Assembly (NCBI RefSeq): GCF_018143015.1
Contig: NC_054746.1
Location: 42,164,201 to 42,228,200, forward strand
DNA from: Lytechinus variegatus
Taxonomy: Eukaryota; Echinodermata; Echinoidea; Temnopleuroida; Toxopneustidae
DNA: 64,000 bases
Direction: 5' to 3'
Below the pieces are notes generated by a model that saw only the letters and a list, made by a program, of their open reading frames with translations, was not told where the DNA came from and did no database searches. Shown here in pieces: positions 41,701 through 52,289 of this stretch. The stretch's first letter is position 1. Each line of letters starts with the position of its first letter. A program made the position numbers and the translations under genes.

Positions 41701-44700
41701 CTCACCTCCTTTTAAAGTGGCTTCACCATAATGTGTGTGGTACAGTTTATTCTTTTTAAAAAACCTCCATTGAAACTTGCCTCACCTCCTTTTAAACTGG
41801 CTTCACCATAATTTAGAGTACAGTTATAAAAATCTCCATTGAAACTTGCCTCACCTCCTTTTAAAGTGGCTTCACCATAATGTGTGGTACAGTTTATTCT
41901 TTTTAAAAAACTGAGCTCCATTGAAACCTGCCTCACCTCCATTTAAATTGGCTTCAACATAATTTAGAGTACAGTTATAAAAACCTCCATTGAAACTTGC
42001 CTCACCTCCTTTTAAACTGGCTTCAACATAATATGTGTGGTACAGTTTATTAAAACCTCCATTGAAACTTGCCTCACCTCCTGGAGGGCGCTCTTTAATA
42101 TGCCTGTAGGTTGGAGGTTGTACGAAAAACGAAATCACGTTGCAGGGACTGGAAAAGGGAGTCTCTGATCTCGTCTTCGCTGTTTTCGTTTTTACAAACG
42201 GAATCACGGAGCGGAGAGCGTGTTCTGATTTTGTTTTTGATGCATGAAAACACAAGTCACAGAGCGAAAATCGTGTTCTGGTTTCGTTTTTGATACATAA
42301 AAACACAAATATAAAATGAGAAATCAGAGAGAGCCCAAAACATTTCTGATTTCAATATTCTGTTTTTGAGCAACAAAAACGAAATCACAGCACGTGTTTT
42401 CACGCTGTGATTTCGTTTTTTGTTTTCAAAGACCGAACCACGTACTGATTTTCCGTTTTCGCTGTACGCTGAACGGGTATGAAAAACGAATTATCCATTA
42501 GTACCCTGATTTGAACAACCATAACAGAGACCGAAGCTTTCGGTATAATGTTCCACAGGCACAACAATAAACATTACCGTACAATGTTCAGACGGTCGAC
42601 ATCAAATTTGAAGACTAGCTCTCAGACTTTGTCCCATATAAATCGAATAATGTTGGTAAACTATTCCTGTGATTAATAAAAGACATAATATTAGTAATTA
42701 CATGTACCATTGACTTCACTCACTCGGCTAACCCAGGCTAACTCCAAAATGGGGTCGCAATATAGCACTCCAAATAAACGGGGGAAAAATATGCACTTAA
42801 CTCGATTATAATATGGATGAAGGTCTATCTTGAGACACAGAATCCTGACATCGAGGCACAAAATGAAACCTCGAAAAAAGGAAAAGTTGGACCTCTGTCG
42901 TGTTCGTTCTCGGTATCGATTGGCCATTTTGTTTTCAATTTTGACAGAAGGAGAACGAAGGAGACAGAACTTTTCCTTTTTATGAGGGTGAGGTTTGAAG
43001 GTGAATTTTCTTTCCCATTGGAGAATAGAATTAACTAGTGACTTTAAAAATTTGTATTGATTGATTCAAGATAGACCTTTCTTTGTGTAATAAACTCTTT
43101 ATTACTCTTTATACAATATAGTTTTACAAAACGCTATGCGGAGATTGTAATATTTGCCTTGTGTCATAAGATCATAGGGTATATTTACCAATTAATAGTA
43201 CTAGTAGATTTTAAAGCATAGATTGTTGGCCACAGCTTGTGGTTTATGATAGACTTGGACTCCAGTTTGGTCTGGCCTTCATAGCAGAGTGAGACTACAG
43301 GCGCCGCTTTTGCAACATCAGCGTCAACATCAAATCTTAACTTTGGCCAAGTTGGGGTATTTGTTGAATTACCAATATAACTTAAAAGTTTATGGATCTA
43401 GTTCATAAAACTTGGACATAAGAGTAATCAAGTATCACTGAACATCCTGTGTGAGTTTCAGGTCACATGACCAATGTCAAAGGTCATTTATGGTCAATGG
43501 ACTTTCGCCATGTGTGGGGTAATTGTTGAATTGCCATAATAACTTTGAAAGTTTAAGGATATGGTTTATGAAATATGGACATAGGGGTAACCAAGTATCA
43601 CTTTCAAGTGTTGGGTCACATTATCAAGGTCAAATACTAGTATCATTTATAATCAATGAACATAGTATTATATCAGTATATAATTTTGGGGGGAATACTT
43701 ATTTTATTGTTTTCAAAGTTGGCACTGCTACTATGTGGAATAATGTAATGTAGGCGAGACTGTCGGGGGCGCTCCACATGTTTATAAAGAATCAAAACTT
43801 TGAAGATGAATAATATCAAGATCCACACAAACTTAAAAGTAAAAATAAAAGCTATAGTTGATAAAGAAAACAATTAATATTTGCTTTGTTTAACTTGCAG
43901 TGGATCTGGAGCTGTATTGAAAGGAACAATCAAAGCAAGGTCTAGGCATGTTATTACGGACTCTAAACACAACAAAGTAAGTACTGAGTTTGAGATGTTA
44001 AGTTTAACTTAGTGTCATACTCCTAATTGTAGGTTGATAAACTTTTTTTGAGTAATAACTCAGTGTCTTAATAACATAAGGTAGTGATAATTGAACTAAT
44101 ATAAAAAAAATGCCTGATACTATGGTACCAAAACAATAAGCATATTGTTTAATTTCTTTTGCAATAGCACAGAAAAATCCAACTCAAATCCACAGTGTTG
44201 GAGGAACTGATGGTGAGAAATAGGAATTAGTACGGGAGCTTTTCATTGAACAAGGATGAATTTGTTCTTATTTTCAGAGTCGATACTTTGTATTACATGT
44301 GAGGGTAAGCATTGCACATAGAAGACAATTCAACAGCAATGGAGAGGAGATTGAACCCAACATGGATGCTACTCAAAAGGTCAATACTGGACATCTTATG
44401 TCGTCATACAGTAAGTTAATGGTAGCTCTCTCTCTCTTTTTTGTATTCTTTCTCTCTTTACTCAGTTTTCTTCCATTGTATATCCTGATCCTCATCTTGC
44501 CATTTGCTGTACCTACCACATTCTTCTCTTCAACCTTCCTGATTTTTATCACTTACTCTTTTTTCACCCTTCCCATCTCTCTGTCTGTCTCTCTCTTCTT
44601 TTTCCTCCTGCCTATGTTTTAAATGATTTCAAAATATTGTTCTAGTTGTCACTCCTAAGTGCCCGGCTATGCTAGTAATACTATTCTATGGTATTGTGAA

Positions 44701-47700
44701 GATTTATTTATTTTGGGGGATATGGATATGGTTTTCCCTTTCTTGCCGTAATTGTTGATGCATTGTATACAACTGTCTTACATACCAATAGCCAACTTTA
44801 AAAACCATGGGATTCACCTAGACTATCCATTCAAAGTTAAACTTTTATCTTATTTAAGCCATTCTAGTAATATTAATTTCTGTATACCAGCTAGAATCCA
44901 ATGTTGACACCAAATTTCACTCCATATGCTTTTAAAGAGGTAGAAGCCAAAGGACAGACTGACCGCCTTACACAATCCCAGCTGTCTACACTGGTCAACA
45001 AACCATCCCTAACGACTCTGACCCAAAGACACACCCCTGATGGATGCCTAGCATTCTGGATGACGGAGCTTGAACTAAAGGATATGGATTTTGAAGATGA
45101 TGATAGCATCTTACTCAGGACTAAAGGAGATGGACCTTTCATTTGTAAGAATCTGGTTCAGTAATTTTATCTCTTATAGATTTCAGATTTATTACATAAT
45201 TTCTATTTCTATATTTTCATGATATGCTATCCATATTGTCATTCTCAAATTCTGGATGCAGAGACAGACAGATTCCCGGGGGAGGGCACATCCATTGATG
45301 AGTTGATACCAAGCGCGACCATTGGATTCTGAAAAGCACCCTAAATAAGTATTTTCCATATTCTGAAAATGCACCTCTAACAAGTATTGCCTAGTGAAAC
45401 CCTACCCATAACAAGTATTGGAAACAAAATGGTACCCTTGACGAGTATTCCCTGAATTGACCCCCTGTACAGCAATATGTTAATTGTTATGTCACGGACG
45501 TCGGCTCTACCATTACTTACATTGGGTTTAGTACCACCCCACCTCCCACACCTCGCTCAAAACCCCAACACTACGTGTTTGGGCAAAAGTACATCCTTTA
45601 TAAAGCATTTAAGTCTTTTTTTTACACCCTCAAAAATTTCACTGTAAACACATGGCTTTCCTGGCATAATATATATATTTTTTTTCATTATTTTAGTGTT
45701 TCGACACCCTTAAAGAGATTGTCCAGGCTGAAAATAATTTGATATGAACGCATGAAGAAAAATCAGACAAACAATACACTGAAAATATGATCAAAATCAG
45801 ACAAGGAATAACAAAGATATGGCATTTTAAAGATTTGCATTATTCCGGTGGAACAGTTCAAGGCATGTCTTCATGAATATTCAATCAGCAAACTGATGAT
45901 GTCTTATCCCCACTTGTTCTTTTGTATTGTATTATATGAAATTATGTTCATTCAAATTTTTCCTTCAAGAACCAGAAATATTTGAATAACAACTGATTAA
46001 GTGCATTATTTATTTATTGCTGCAACTTATTTCATTACAAGGGAGACGTATCATTCAGACCTTTCAGTTAAGATTTTTAAAATGATGATTTCATGTAATA
46101 TAAAAAAGGAAAGTGAGTGGGGATGTGACATCATTAGCCCATCTAATGAATATTCATGACGATGTGTGTATAACTGTTTTTACAATATACTAAACCTCAA
46201 AAGTCAGTAGCTTTGCTATTATCGGATTTTGATGAAATTTCAGCCTTTTGCTTTGTGAATGTTACTCTATTTAGTTAAATACAAATATTTTCATCCCAGA
46301 CCATCCCTTTAATACGTTACATACGGTACATAACATGCCCAATCTTGAAAAAGAGATCCTTTTTACGCATTTCTTTGGTCATGCCTAGTATCTAATCGTC
46401 AATGGAAGTGGACCCTCAGGACCAATTCCTAAAATTTAAATGTAAATTTTAAACAAATATAGCTTTATAACCTCCACAAGTTGGTATTCATCAAATCTGT
46501 ATAGTATATAGTATGGATATACCCATTATTCAATATGGCATTATTTAGTTTGCTATTCATTGTTCTAACCTCACAAACATTGAACACTCGATGTGCATCT
46601 TGTAACCTCTGAAATCAAACAAGTGCATCCGTTTTACAACAGTTTGGGATTACTTACTAATCAAGTTACCTACATTACTGGAATGATTGTTGCAGGATTG
46701 AAAGATAAAATCAAACATAAGTGGGCTTTCAAAAAGATCTGATGCTTCAAATTAATACCTATTTATAATGTAAAGGATGGTTAACGATGACTTGTATTTG
46801 AACACTTCTTGCCCGCATATATTGGAAGTAGAATGATATTAGTTTGCATAATAGACCAATAATAATTTTCTTCTCTTACTCATATAATGACTAAGACTCT
46901 GTAGGGAAGTTGGATACGAAGACAAAGGAGATAACCAACATGGCTGGCTCAGGTCAGTTAGGAGAATCCTGGACAGACAAGATTATGAGTGTCAAGTCAC
47001 ATGACCCACCCAACCCTAAACCAGGACAAGAAGAGAATGAAGGAGCAGGGGATGATGAATGGGTGAGTTTATTGCAAGAGATCAAAGTCACTAAGCTTAC
47101 TGTGAGGTTGCTTTTGCAGTTGTAATAACACAACATTAAAAGTAAGTTTCCCTCTAAAGAACCCCATCAAATCTGCCAGTGTAACAAATTATTTAAGTTG
47201 AAACCAAGCATGGGATATAGCTAGGGTTGTTAGGAATCATATTCTCGAAAAATTAGAGATATCCGTGACTTAACGGCTGAAAGAACACAACACAAACAGA
47301 AAATGATGCATTTTCAAAAACAGCAAAATCTGTGCTTTATTGACTTGTTCTCTATCAGACAGTATACTGGAAAATTTGATGGGGGGGTTCTTTAGGAGGG
47401 AACTTACTTTTGAGGTGTTTAGCTAAATTGAAGGATCTGTGTGTAATTTCAGTAATATTTAATTTAACTTTTAGCGATTCAAGATTTTTTTTTTCTTTGT
47501 TGAGATGAATGAAATTGGAGGATTTGTGAAAATCATCATCATGGACATTTAGTGATATCATTTTCTCAGTTCTCAATGTTACATAAGAACATTTTACTCA
47601 CTGGATTAACCCTTTGGTAATTCCATTATTCACCCTAATATACAACTCAGTTTGAGTTAAATCAGTTTTGAATATCAAATGAGAATAGTACATTTAATGT

Positions 47701-48690
47701 TGTTTTATAGTATACTAATAGCGAAAGGCATGAGTGCTATGATGCAAGATTTCACATGAAGTGAGAGACAGATGCTCTATTCAACGAGGCATTAGCTGAG
47801 TTGAATTAAGTGTTTATTTCTTTCATTGAATGCGAAATCTTGAACCATTGCACGAATAAGAATACTTGCTATTTGTGTTGTACAACGCCTCGGAATTAAG
47901 CAAAAATATGAACAATATGAACAATAATCAAGTTTTTCCTATGTTAATCTATGAAAACAAGAAATTTTTTAAAGCAAAAGTAAAGTCCCTCAAATGCGCA
48001 TCTGATCTGCAATGACAATGTGCATTTAGCCAGTAAACCTGCACGTCTGCAATTACTAAGTGCATGCAATGCGTTGGCCAGTGTGAGCAAAAGCCTGTGC
48101 CCCCCATGTGTTAACAGATTTGGGAATGACAAGGGAACCAGAGTTGGATGAAAGTAGAGACCTGACAGGAGTGTATTTGTTGATTAGATTAATATTGTAT
48201 TGTGGAGCAGAACCGTTAATTGCATGGAATACAAGGAGAAGGATTTTGAAGATGATGCGATTGTTGACCTTAAACCAATGTAGAGCTTTCAGAATGGGTG
48301 TGATATGAACATGTTTTTTGGATAGGGTGACCATGCGTGCTGCAGCGTTTTGGAGCTTTTGGAGTTTAGATAACTGCGTGTTGGGTAAATTGTAAATCAA
48401 ATAGGCATATTGTACAATAATAAATGAAATCAATGATTTGGTCTGATTGAATTAAAGTATGGAAATGTAATGATTTTGGTGAATGGATTATACAAAGACA
48501 ATTTGATTTGTTTTTAATATCATGTGCAGGAAAGATAGGGAGGCTAGAATATTGGCGGAAGCAAAGTTTCATGCTATTGCATACATCAAATATATTTTGT
48601 GCAGATGTTGTCTATCATTAAAGGATCAGACCCTATTCCTGACATAATTAAGTATTTTTATTTGATTTCCATCTCTTCTAGGATGACTGA
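35728..48690 (+). CDS. ARPIN: Arpin, Arp2/3 complex inhibitor
   Basis: Arpin binds the Arp2/3 complex through an acidic tail, competes with nucleation-promoting factors at the lamellipodium and so steers cell migration. There are six exons: 35728-35822, 43901-43976, 44278-44410, 44938-45144, 46905-47062 and 48682-48690. They join in phase to 678 nt, 225 residues (human has 226). Matching landmarks with human arpin are the start MSRIY, then RYFVLHV, HRRQFNSNGEEIEPN, KVNTGHLMSSYKVEAKG, TDRLT, AFWM, TKGDGPF, SWTDKIM and the end DDEWDD. The last exon adds only Asp-Asp-stop, completing the acidic tail that is the functional motif. A 15-codon candidate exon (44168-44212) is left out because the human protein has no counterpart. 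Intron 1 (8.1 kb) holds a giant foldback element. An AATAAA lies at 48765. Confidence 0.93.
35927..36295 (+). repeat. Left terminal inverted domain of the foldback
   Basis: This A/T-rich domain is built of short modules around CGAAATCAC and its reverse complement GTGATTTCG, giving local hairpins (for example about 36010-36070). It ends at CTACAGGCATATTAAAGAGCG, where the tandem array begins. It is mirrored at 42071-42516. Confidence 0.88.
36296..39005 (+). repeat. Left tandem array of 78- and 69-bp units
   Basis: About 35 units share the core GGAGGTGAGGCAAGTTTCAA. The 78-bp form continues with TTTTTTAAAAAGAATAAACT and CCACACATTATGGTGAAGCC. The 69-bp form continues with TTTTTATAACTGTACTCTAA and ATTATGGTGAAGCC. 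The two forms are interspersed. A-tract length varies, so the reading frame shifts between units. The most uniform run is about 37055-37330. Confidence 0.9.
39005..39195. other. Loop of the foldback element
   Basis: This is the only stretch of the element without array units. At 39020-39070 it holds a degenerate copy of the terminal-domain/array junction (GAGCTACAGGCAATATTAAAGAGCACCC) in the same orientation as the left one. The remaining 120 bp (ACACGTGAACGCAGCGCTTG onward) are unique in this window. The transcript loop would be under 200 nt. Confidence 0.75.
39195..42070 (-). repeat. Right tandem array of 78- and 69-bp units, inverted
   Basis: The same units as the left array run in reverse orientation (core TTGAAACTTGCCTCACCTCC), about 38 in number. 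Positions 39930-40850 are followed by a near-identical copy at about 40850-41770 (offset 920 bp), so part of the arm was duplicated recently. Frames up to 144 codons run through the units, but they are repeats of one 26- or 23-residue pattern. Confidence 0.9.
42071..42516 (-). repeat. Right terminal inverted domain of the foldback
   Basis: This is the reverse complement of 35927-36295 with high identity. It carries one extra module of about 75 bp around 42230-42300 (a second GTGTTCTG..TTTCGTTTTTGAT block), making it longer than the left domain. Confidence 0.85.
42820..43079. mobile_element. 260-bp inverted-repeat element
   Basis: The ends AAGGTCTATCTTGA and TCAAGATAGACCTT are a perfect 14-bp inverted pair. 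The interior is a looser palindrome with GAAAAGTT mirrored by AACTTTTC and a central GGCCATTTTG. It is non-coding and lies in ARPIN intron 1, to the right of the foldback. Confidence 0.75.
43268..43785. repeat. DR1-related dispersed repeat, short version
   Basis: It starts CATAGCAGAGTGAGACTACAG and ends TAGGCGAGACTGTCGGGGGC. It has two to three units with a CATAACTTTGAAAGTTTA-like block and GTCAAAGGTCATTTATGG. It is the same family as 28914-29935. Confidence 0.65.
44168..44212 (+). other. Candidate 15-codon ARPIN cassette exon
   Basis: The segment is bounded by AATAG and ATG/GTGAGA and would insert HRKIQLKSTVLEELM in frame between exons 2 and 3. Human arpin has no residues at this point, and skipping it gives an almost exact length match. 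It may be a lineage-specific alternative exon or a chance pair of splice-like sites. Confidence 0.3.
45273..46425. mobile_element. Family B inverted-repeat element, interrupted
   Basis: The left end (GAGGGCACATCCATTGATGA, then TGATACCAAGCGCGACC) and the right end (GGTCATGCCTAGTATCTAAT, then CAATGGAAGTGGACC) match the intact relative at 49250-49783. The two halves are separated by the 600-bp insertion at 45711-46316. The left interior repeats AACAAGTATTG/GACGAGTATTC motifs. It lies in ARPIN intron 4. Confidence 0.75.
45711..46316. mobile_element. Palindromic MITE inserted in the family B element
   Basis: The ends TTAAAGAGATTGTCCAGGCTG and a mirrored CAGACCATCCCTTTAA enclose arms with ACTGAAAATATGATCAAAATC and GATTTTGATGAAATTTCAG. 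Its layout follows family A, but the terminal motif is GTCCAGGCTG instead of GTCCACC, so it is a sister family. Confidence 0.75.
47137..47411. mobile_element. 275-bp inverted-repeat element
   Basis: The left end AAAAGTAAGTTTCCCTCTAA, then AGAACCCCATCAAAT, is mirrored by ATTTGATGGGGGGGTTCTTT and the end GGGAACTTACTTTT. It is non-coding and lies in the last intron of ARPIN. Confidence 0.78.
47990..48470 (-). mobile_element. LINE fragment, C-terminal part of an L2/Rex-like reverse transcriptase
   Basis: The minus-strand frame 48433-48056 encodes 125 residues with the typical C-terminal signature of L2/Rex/Jockey-like LINEs: KLQKLQNAAARMVT, HITPILKALHWFKVNNRI, FKILLLVFHAINGSAPQY and TPVRSLLSS. 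The palm and endonuclease parts are absent. It is a 5'-truncated copy in the last ARPIN intron, unrelated in sequence to the fragment at 7871. Confidence 0.85.
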
Positions 48691-48764
48691 AAAAAAAGGT
48701 ATTATACGTCTCTGGCCAGGTAGTCAATCGCTCCTAGTATGAAGAGGATACAAAGAAAGCCTAC

Positions 48765-48770
48765 AATAAA
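48765..48770 (+). terminator. Candidate ARPIN polyadenylation signal
   Basis: AATAAA lies 75 bp after the ARPIN stop codon, in CCTACAATAAACTTC. It is the nearest canonical signal. Further AATAAA motifs (for example about 51280) could serve a longer 3' UTR. Confidence 0.45.
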
Positions 48771-49249
48771 CTTCACATCCAACTCACTCTCTTACCAGAC
48801 TGACTGAAAACATCCATCAAGCCAACATTATTGGGCCAGATTGGTAACAAATGTAAGGCACGGAGAAGAAACATAGTTTTGGGTATTTCATAGTCAGAGA
48901 ATCTGCCAAATATAACCAATTTATGACATCATATGCGAGCAGCTTCCCCATAATTTTATTATGTAATATAAATTCCATAGACTCAAATTTTTAAATGGAA
49001 TATGATGAAAACAAATATTTTTTTATACAAAGGGGTATGAAAGGTCTCGGATGATACATCCACCACACAGAAAAAAAATCACTTTCAAAGTTTTGAAAAA
49101 ACGCATTATTCATCATACAACATATGGAGGAGCCGCTTGTTTGGGATGTCACTAAATCGAAAGTTTTAAAATTGATAACTCCCTTATTCATTAATCATTA
49201 CACCTTCAACAGTATTTCATATCTAATTTTTCTGATCGTATGAAAATTG

Positions 49250-49783
49250 CCCAGGGGGGCCACTTACATTGACGAGTGGATACCATGAGCGACCAAAAAA
49301 ACACGTAAAAAGGATGTCTTTTTCATGATAGGGCACGTTACGTACGTAACACAAAAATAATGAAAAAAGGGTATCTATTTCGCTAGGAAAATTACGTGTT
49401 TAGGGTTGAATTTGCGGGGATGATAAAACAAAATTAAAATGTTTTATAAAGGATGTCCTTTTTGCCCCAACACTTCGTGTTTAGAGTCCGATTTGCGCGA
49501 GATGTAGAAGGTGGGGTCGTACCAAACCAAATAAGGTAAAGCCGACGACCGAAGGACCCGTAACAATAAAACATTCCTGTACTTGTTTAGGGGTTCATTT
49601 CAGGAAATATTTGCCAAGAGTATCGTTTTGTTTCCAATACTTGTTAAGGGTAGGGATTCACACGCCAATACTTGTAAGGGGTGCATTTTCAGAATATGGA
49701 AATTACGTGTTTAGGGTGCTTTTCGAGACCCCATGGTCGCGCATGGTATCCACTCGTGAATGGAAGTGGCCCCCCCCCGGGAA
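49250..49783. mobile_element. Family B inverted-repeat element, intact
   Basis: The ends GGGGGGCCACTTACATTGAC, then GAGTGGATACCATGAGCGACC, are mirrored by GGTCGCGCATGGTATCCACT and GTGAATGGAAGTGGCCCC. The interior has GGGTCGTACCAAACC and AAAGGATGTCCTTTTTGCCC. It has no reading frame. It is the reference copy for 5337-5870 and 45273-46425. Confidence 0.82.
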
Positions 49784-52156
49784 AATTGACTATCAGTGTG
49801 AGTCACACTGTGTGACCTTCTCCTTTAAACAGATGTTCTGTTTGAAATGACGGAAGTAGAGCTGGCAACCTTTGAAAAAATAAATTATAGTACCTAGCAT
49901 CTCAAACTTTAATTGGTATTTCCAATCGCCCCTCTTTTTAACTATTTCAAAGTCTAATTTTCTTGTAACGTAGTGTGATTTGCTAACAATTACATACAAG
50001 GTAAATAGATTTACTATTTGCTTTCAATTGAATAAGTTATTTGAATGTACATCATAAATATAAGACTGCAAGAAAAGTCCATGACAATTCCAGAACTGCA
50101 AACTTGTAGAACTTAGCTGTTGGGAAACATTTCCATTGCAAAGCTAGATAAATGGTCTGATACTGCAAATTATGTTGAGTAAAAAAAAAAAATGTCATCA
50201 GAACCTCCACTCTTGATACCTGAATTTTATTTTGGAAGAAAAACTGCAGTATTACAACCCCAGTAATATTCTGGGAAGTAATATTCTTTCAATTTTTTAC
50301 CATTTGTAATTTCCTGATTTGATATGATTTTCTTTATAGCTCATTTAAATTGTATGGTGGAGTGCACTTGATGTGAAATATCTTACTTTTAGAAATTCAT
50401 ATTGAAATTCACATATGTTATTTATACTTTGCTTCAGGAATAGTTGAGTACTGCTTTTTGAATGAATTACCTCATATGCTCTGGATATTAGAAGTCTCAT
50501 GGCAGAATCGATTTGCTTAGGTATATTTTTATATCTTATTTAAAATGCTGTATGTAAATGATGTTTGTGAGAAATCTGATTTAAATCGTAATTTAATATA
50601 ATAGATGTGTAAATTAATCACAACTTTTTACAGTTTATGGTTAATAATTTGCATTTGGGTTTTTCTTTCTTCTCACATATTCTCGATGAACCCTCTATCA
50701 TTGTTTTCCTAGGTTTTTCTATTATGGTTAGAGTAGTATTTGCCTGTCCATATCTGAGGAATCCTTCTGAGATGTCAATAAAAGTTGATAACTTAAGTCA
50801 AATTTGCTTGCCATTAAATGATAAAACTTTGTAACCCTACAAATTATATACTGAATATGCATTCCTGTCAAATATCTATTTGCTTTTTCCATAATTTTTT
50901 TATTTGCCAAGTAAAATGCTATGTTATTTGGGCACTAGTGAATACATGAGAACTTTTTCATGAATTCCAGTAGATAAAATGAGGAGTGTGTACACTTGAT
51001 GTCCACTGGTGTTCATATGACTGAAATATTTGTTGACTGCTCAAAGCTTAGGCGGGGCTTACAAAAGGCCAGAAAGACACAATTACTATGGTTTATCACT
51101 ATAGATATGTACATGTATCCATTTTATTGCTTAATTTTCATTAAAATGAAGTAACCCAAGTAGTGCAATTCTTTTTTTTTTTCTTTTTGTAGGTTTATGC
51201 TATACTTTCTATTGTTAATGGAACAACACAAAAAGCATTACAAATGATGAGAATTATGTATTTTCATATATATATTGTAATAAACACTTTATATTCAAAG
51301 CAAAAGCAGACTCTAAATTATTTTGTATTCATTGATACATGTAGGTAAAATACATTGTTGGATTTCATGGAGAGTATACTAAAACTGTTGCTGACACCAG
51401 CCATTAAGAAAAGAAATCGAGATACCTGTACTCTAGTAACATCTCTGGAGCAATTGGCTTCAGGTGCTGTTTGTCAGGCAAAGTAGATACAGCATTTCCA
51501 CATGTGACGATGGGAAATAATATCATAGAATGCTGCTCATTCTGCTCATTAAACTCATTCCAACCTGGATAACAGACATCAATTATCCAATACCCATCAG
51601 AATAGTGTCAAATTCTCCATGAAGGCTGACAAAAGTAAACCTTAAACCCCTTCCTATCTATTTTGCAATTTTGGCTGGTTGAATTTACATGAAGCAAGCT
51701 GTTCATGTATCAAGATTTGGGCTGACAAATGGTCATGAAATTGTTGGTCCAGCCTAAACACATATTGCCACTATCCATGTACCTGTATCTACATACATGC
51801 ATGCATGGCCTTGGAATATTGTGCCAGCAAAAAAGCTTTTTTGTCTTGGTCAGACCAGAACCAACTCTTTGCCCAAACACCTTCACATCTGAATTTTGGT
51901 TTGCCAAATTATCACTTCAGCCAGCAAAATGACTGTAAATCGGAAAGGGCTATTAAGTGCCTTTTAGAGTTTATCATTTCACAAAATTTAGTACCGGTAA
52001 TCCTAATGACAAAATGTAATATTGCACCAAACTTGATTCAATTAAAATTCATACATGTATGTCACTACATGAAAAACTTCATTATATAGTAATTTAAGAT
52101 TCGAACCCGTTTCTAGATTTGATATCTATTTCCATGTACTTGAACTATTTCATTAA
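49784..52156. other. Intergenic DNA between ARPIN and ATP6V1D
   Basis: A/T-rich sequence without supported exons. Short frames lack homology-like features. Some AATAAA motifs could be alternative ARPIN 3' ends. Confidence 0.5.
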
Positions 52157-52274
52157 ATTGACTTTTGTCTCCTCTGCCCATTGACTTTTGTCTCCTCTGC
52201 CCATTGACTTTTGTCTCCTCTGCCCATTGACTTTTGTCACCTCTGCCCATTGACTTTTGTCACCTCTGCCCATA
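52157..52274. repeat. 23-bp minisatellite, five copies
   Basis: Five direct copies of TTGACTTTTGTCTCCTCTGCCCA run head to tail. The last two carry TCACC instead of TCTCC. It is non-coding. Confidence 0.93.
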
Positions 52275-52289
52275 AAAAACAAGACCATC

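Larger units (their letters stand above)
35927..42516. mobile_element. Giant foldback (TU/FB-like) element in ARPIN intron 1
   Basis: The left end CAAATCAGGGTACTAATGG and the right end, its exact reverse complement, bound a 6.6-kb structure. Left arm: terminal domain 35927-36295, then tandem units in plus orientation to about 39005. Loop: about 39005-39195. Right arm: tandem units in minus orientation to about 42070, then the mirrored terminal domain to 42516. The outermost array units occur in the same order in both arms. No transposase frame was seen. This matches long-inverted-repeat foldback elements such as sea urchin TU. Target duplications were not clear. Confidence 0.9.

Noticed and set aside
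36296-42070. CRISPR-like or centromeric satellite array
   Set aside because: The units are contiguous without unique spacers, the host is eukaryotic, and the mirrored arrays with terminal inverted domains fit a foldback element.
44278-45144. ARPIN splice using a donor at 44421 and an acceptor at 44895
   Set aside because: It is in frame but inserts about 18 residues with no counterpart in human arpin. The junction 44410-44938 gives MSSYKVEAKG exactly as in the family, with a better donor.
46905-47125. ARPIN ending by read-through into the intron at 47125
   Set aside because: A strong donor at 47063 joins to 48682 and restores the acidic DDEWDD tail that defines arpin. The read-through would lose it.
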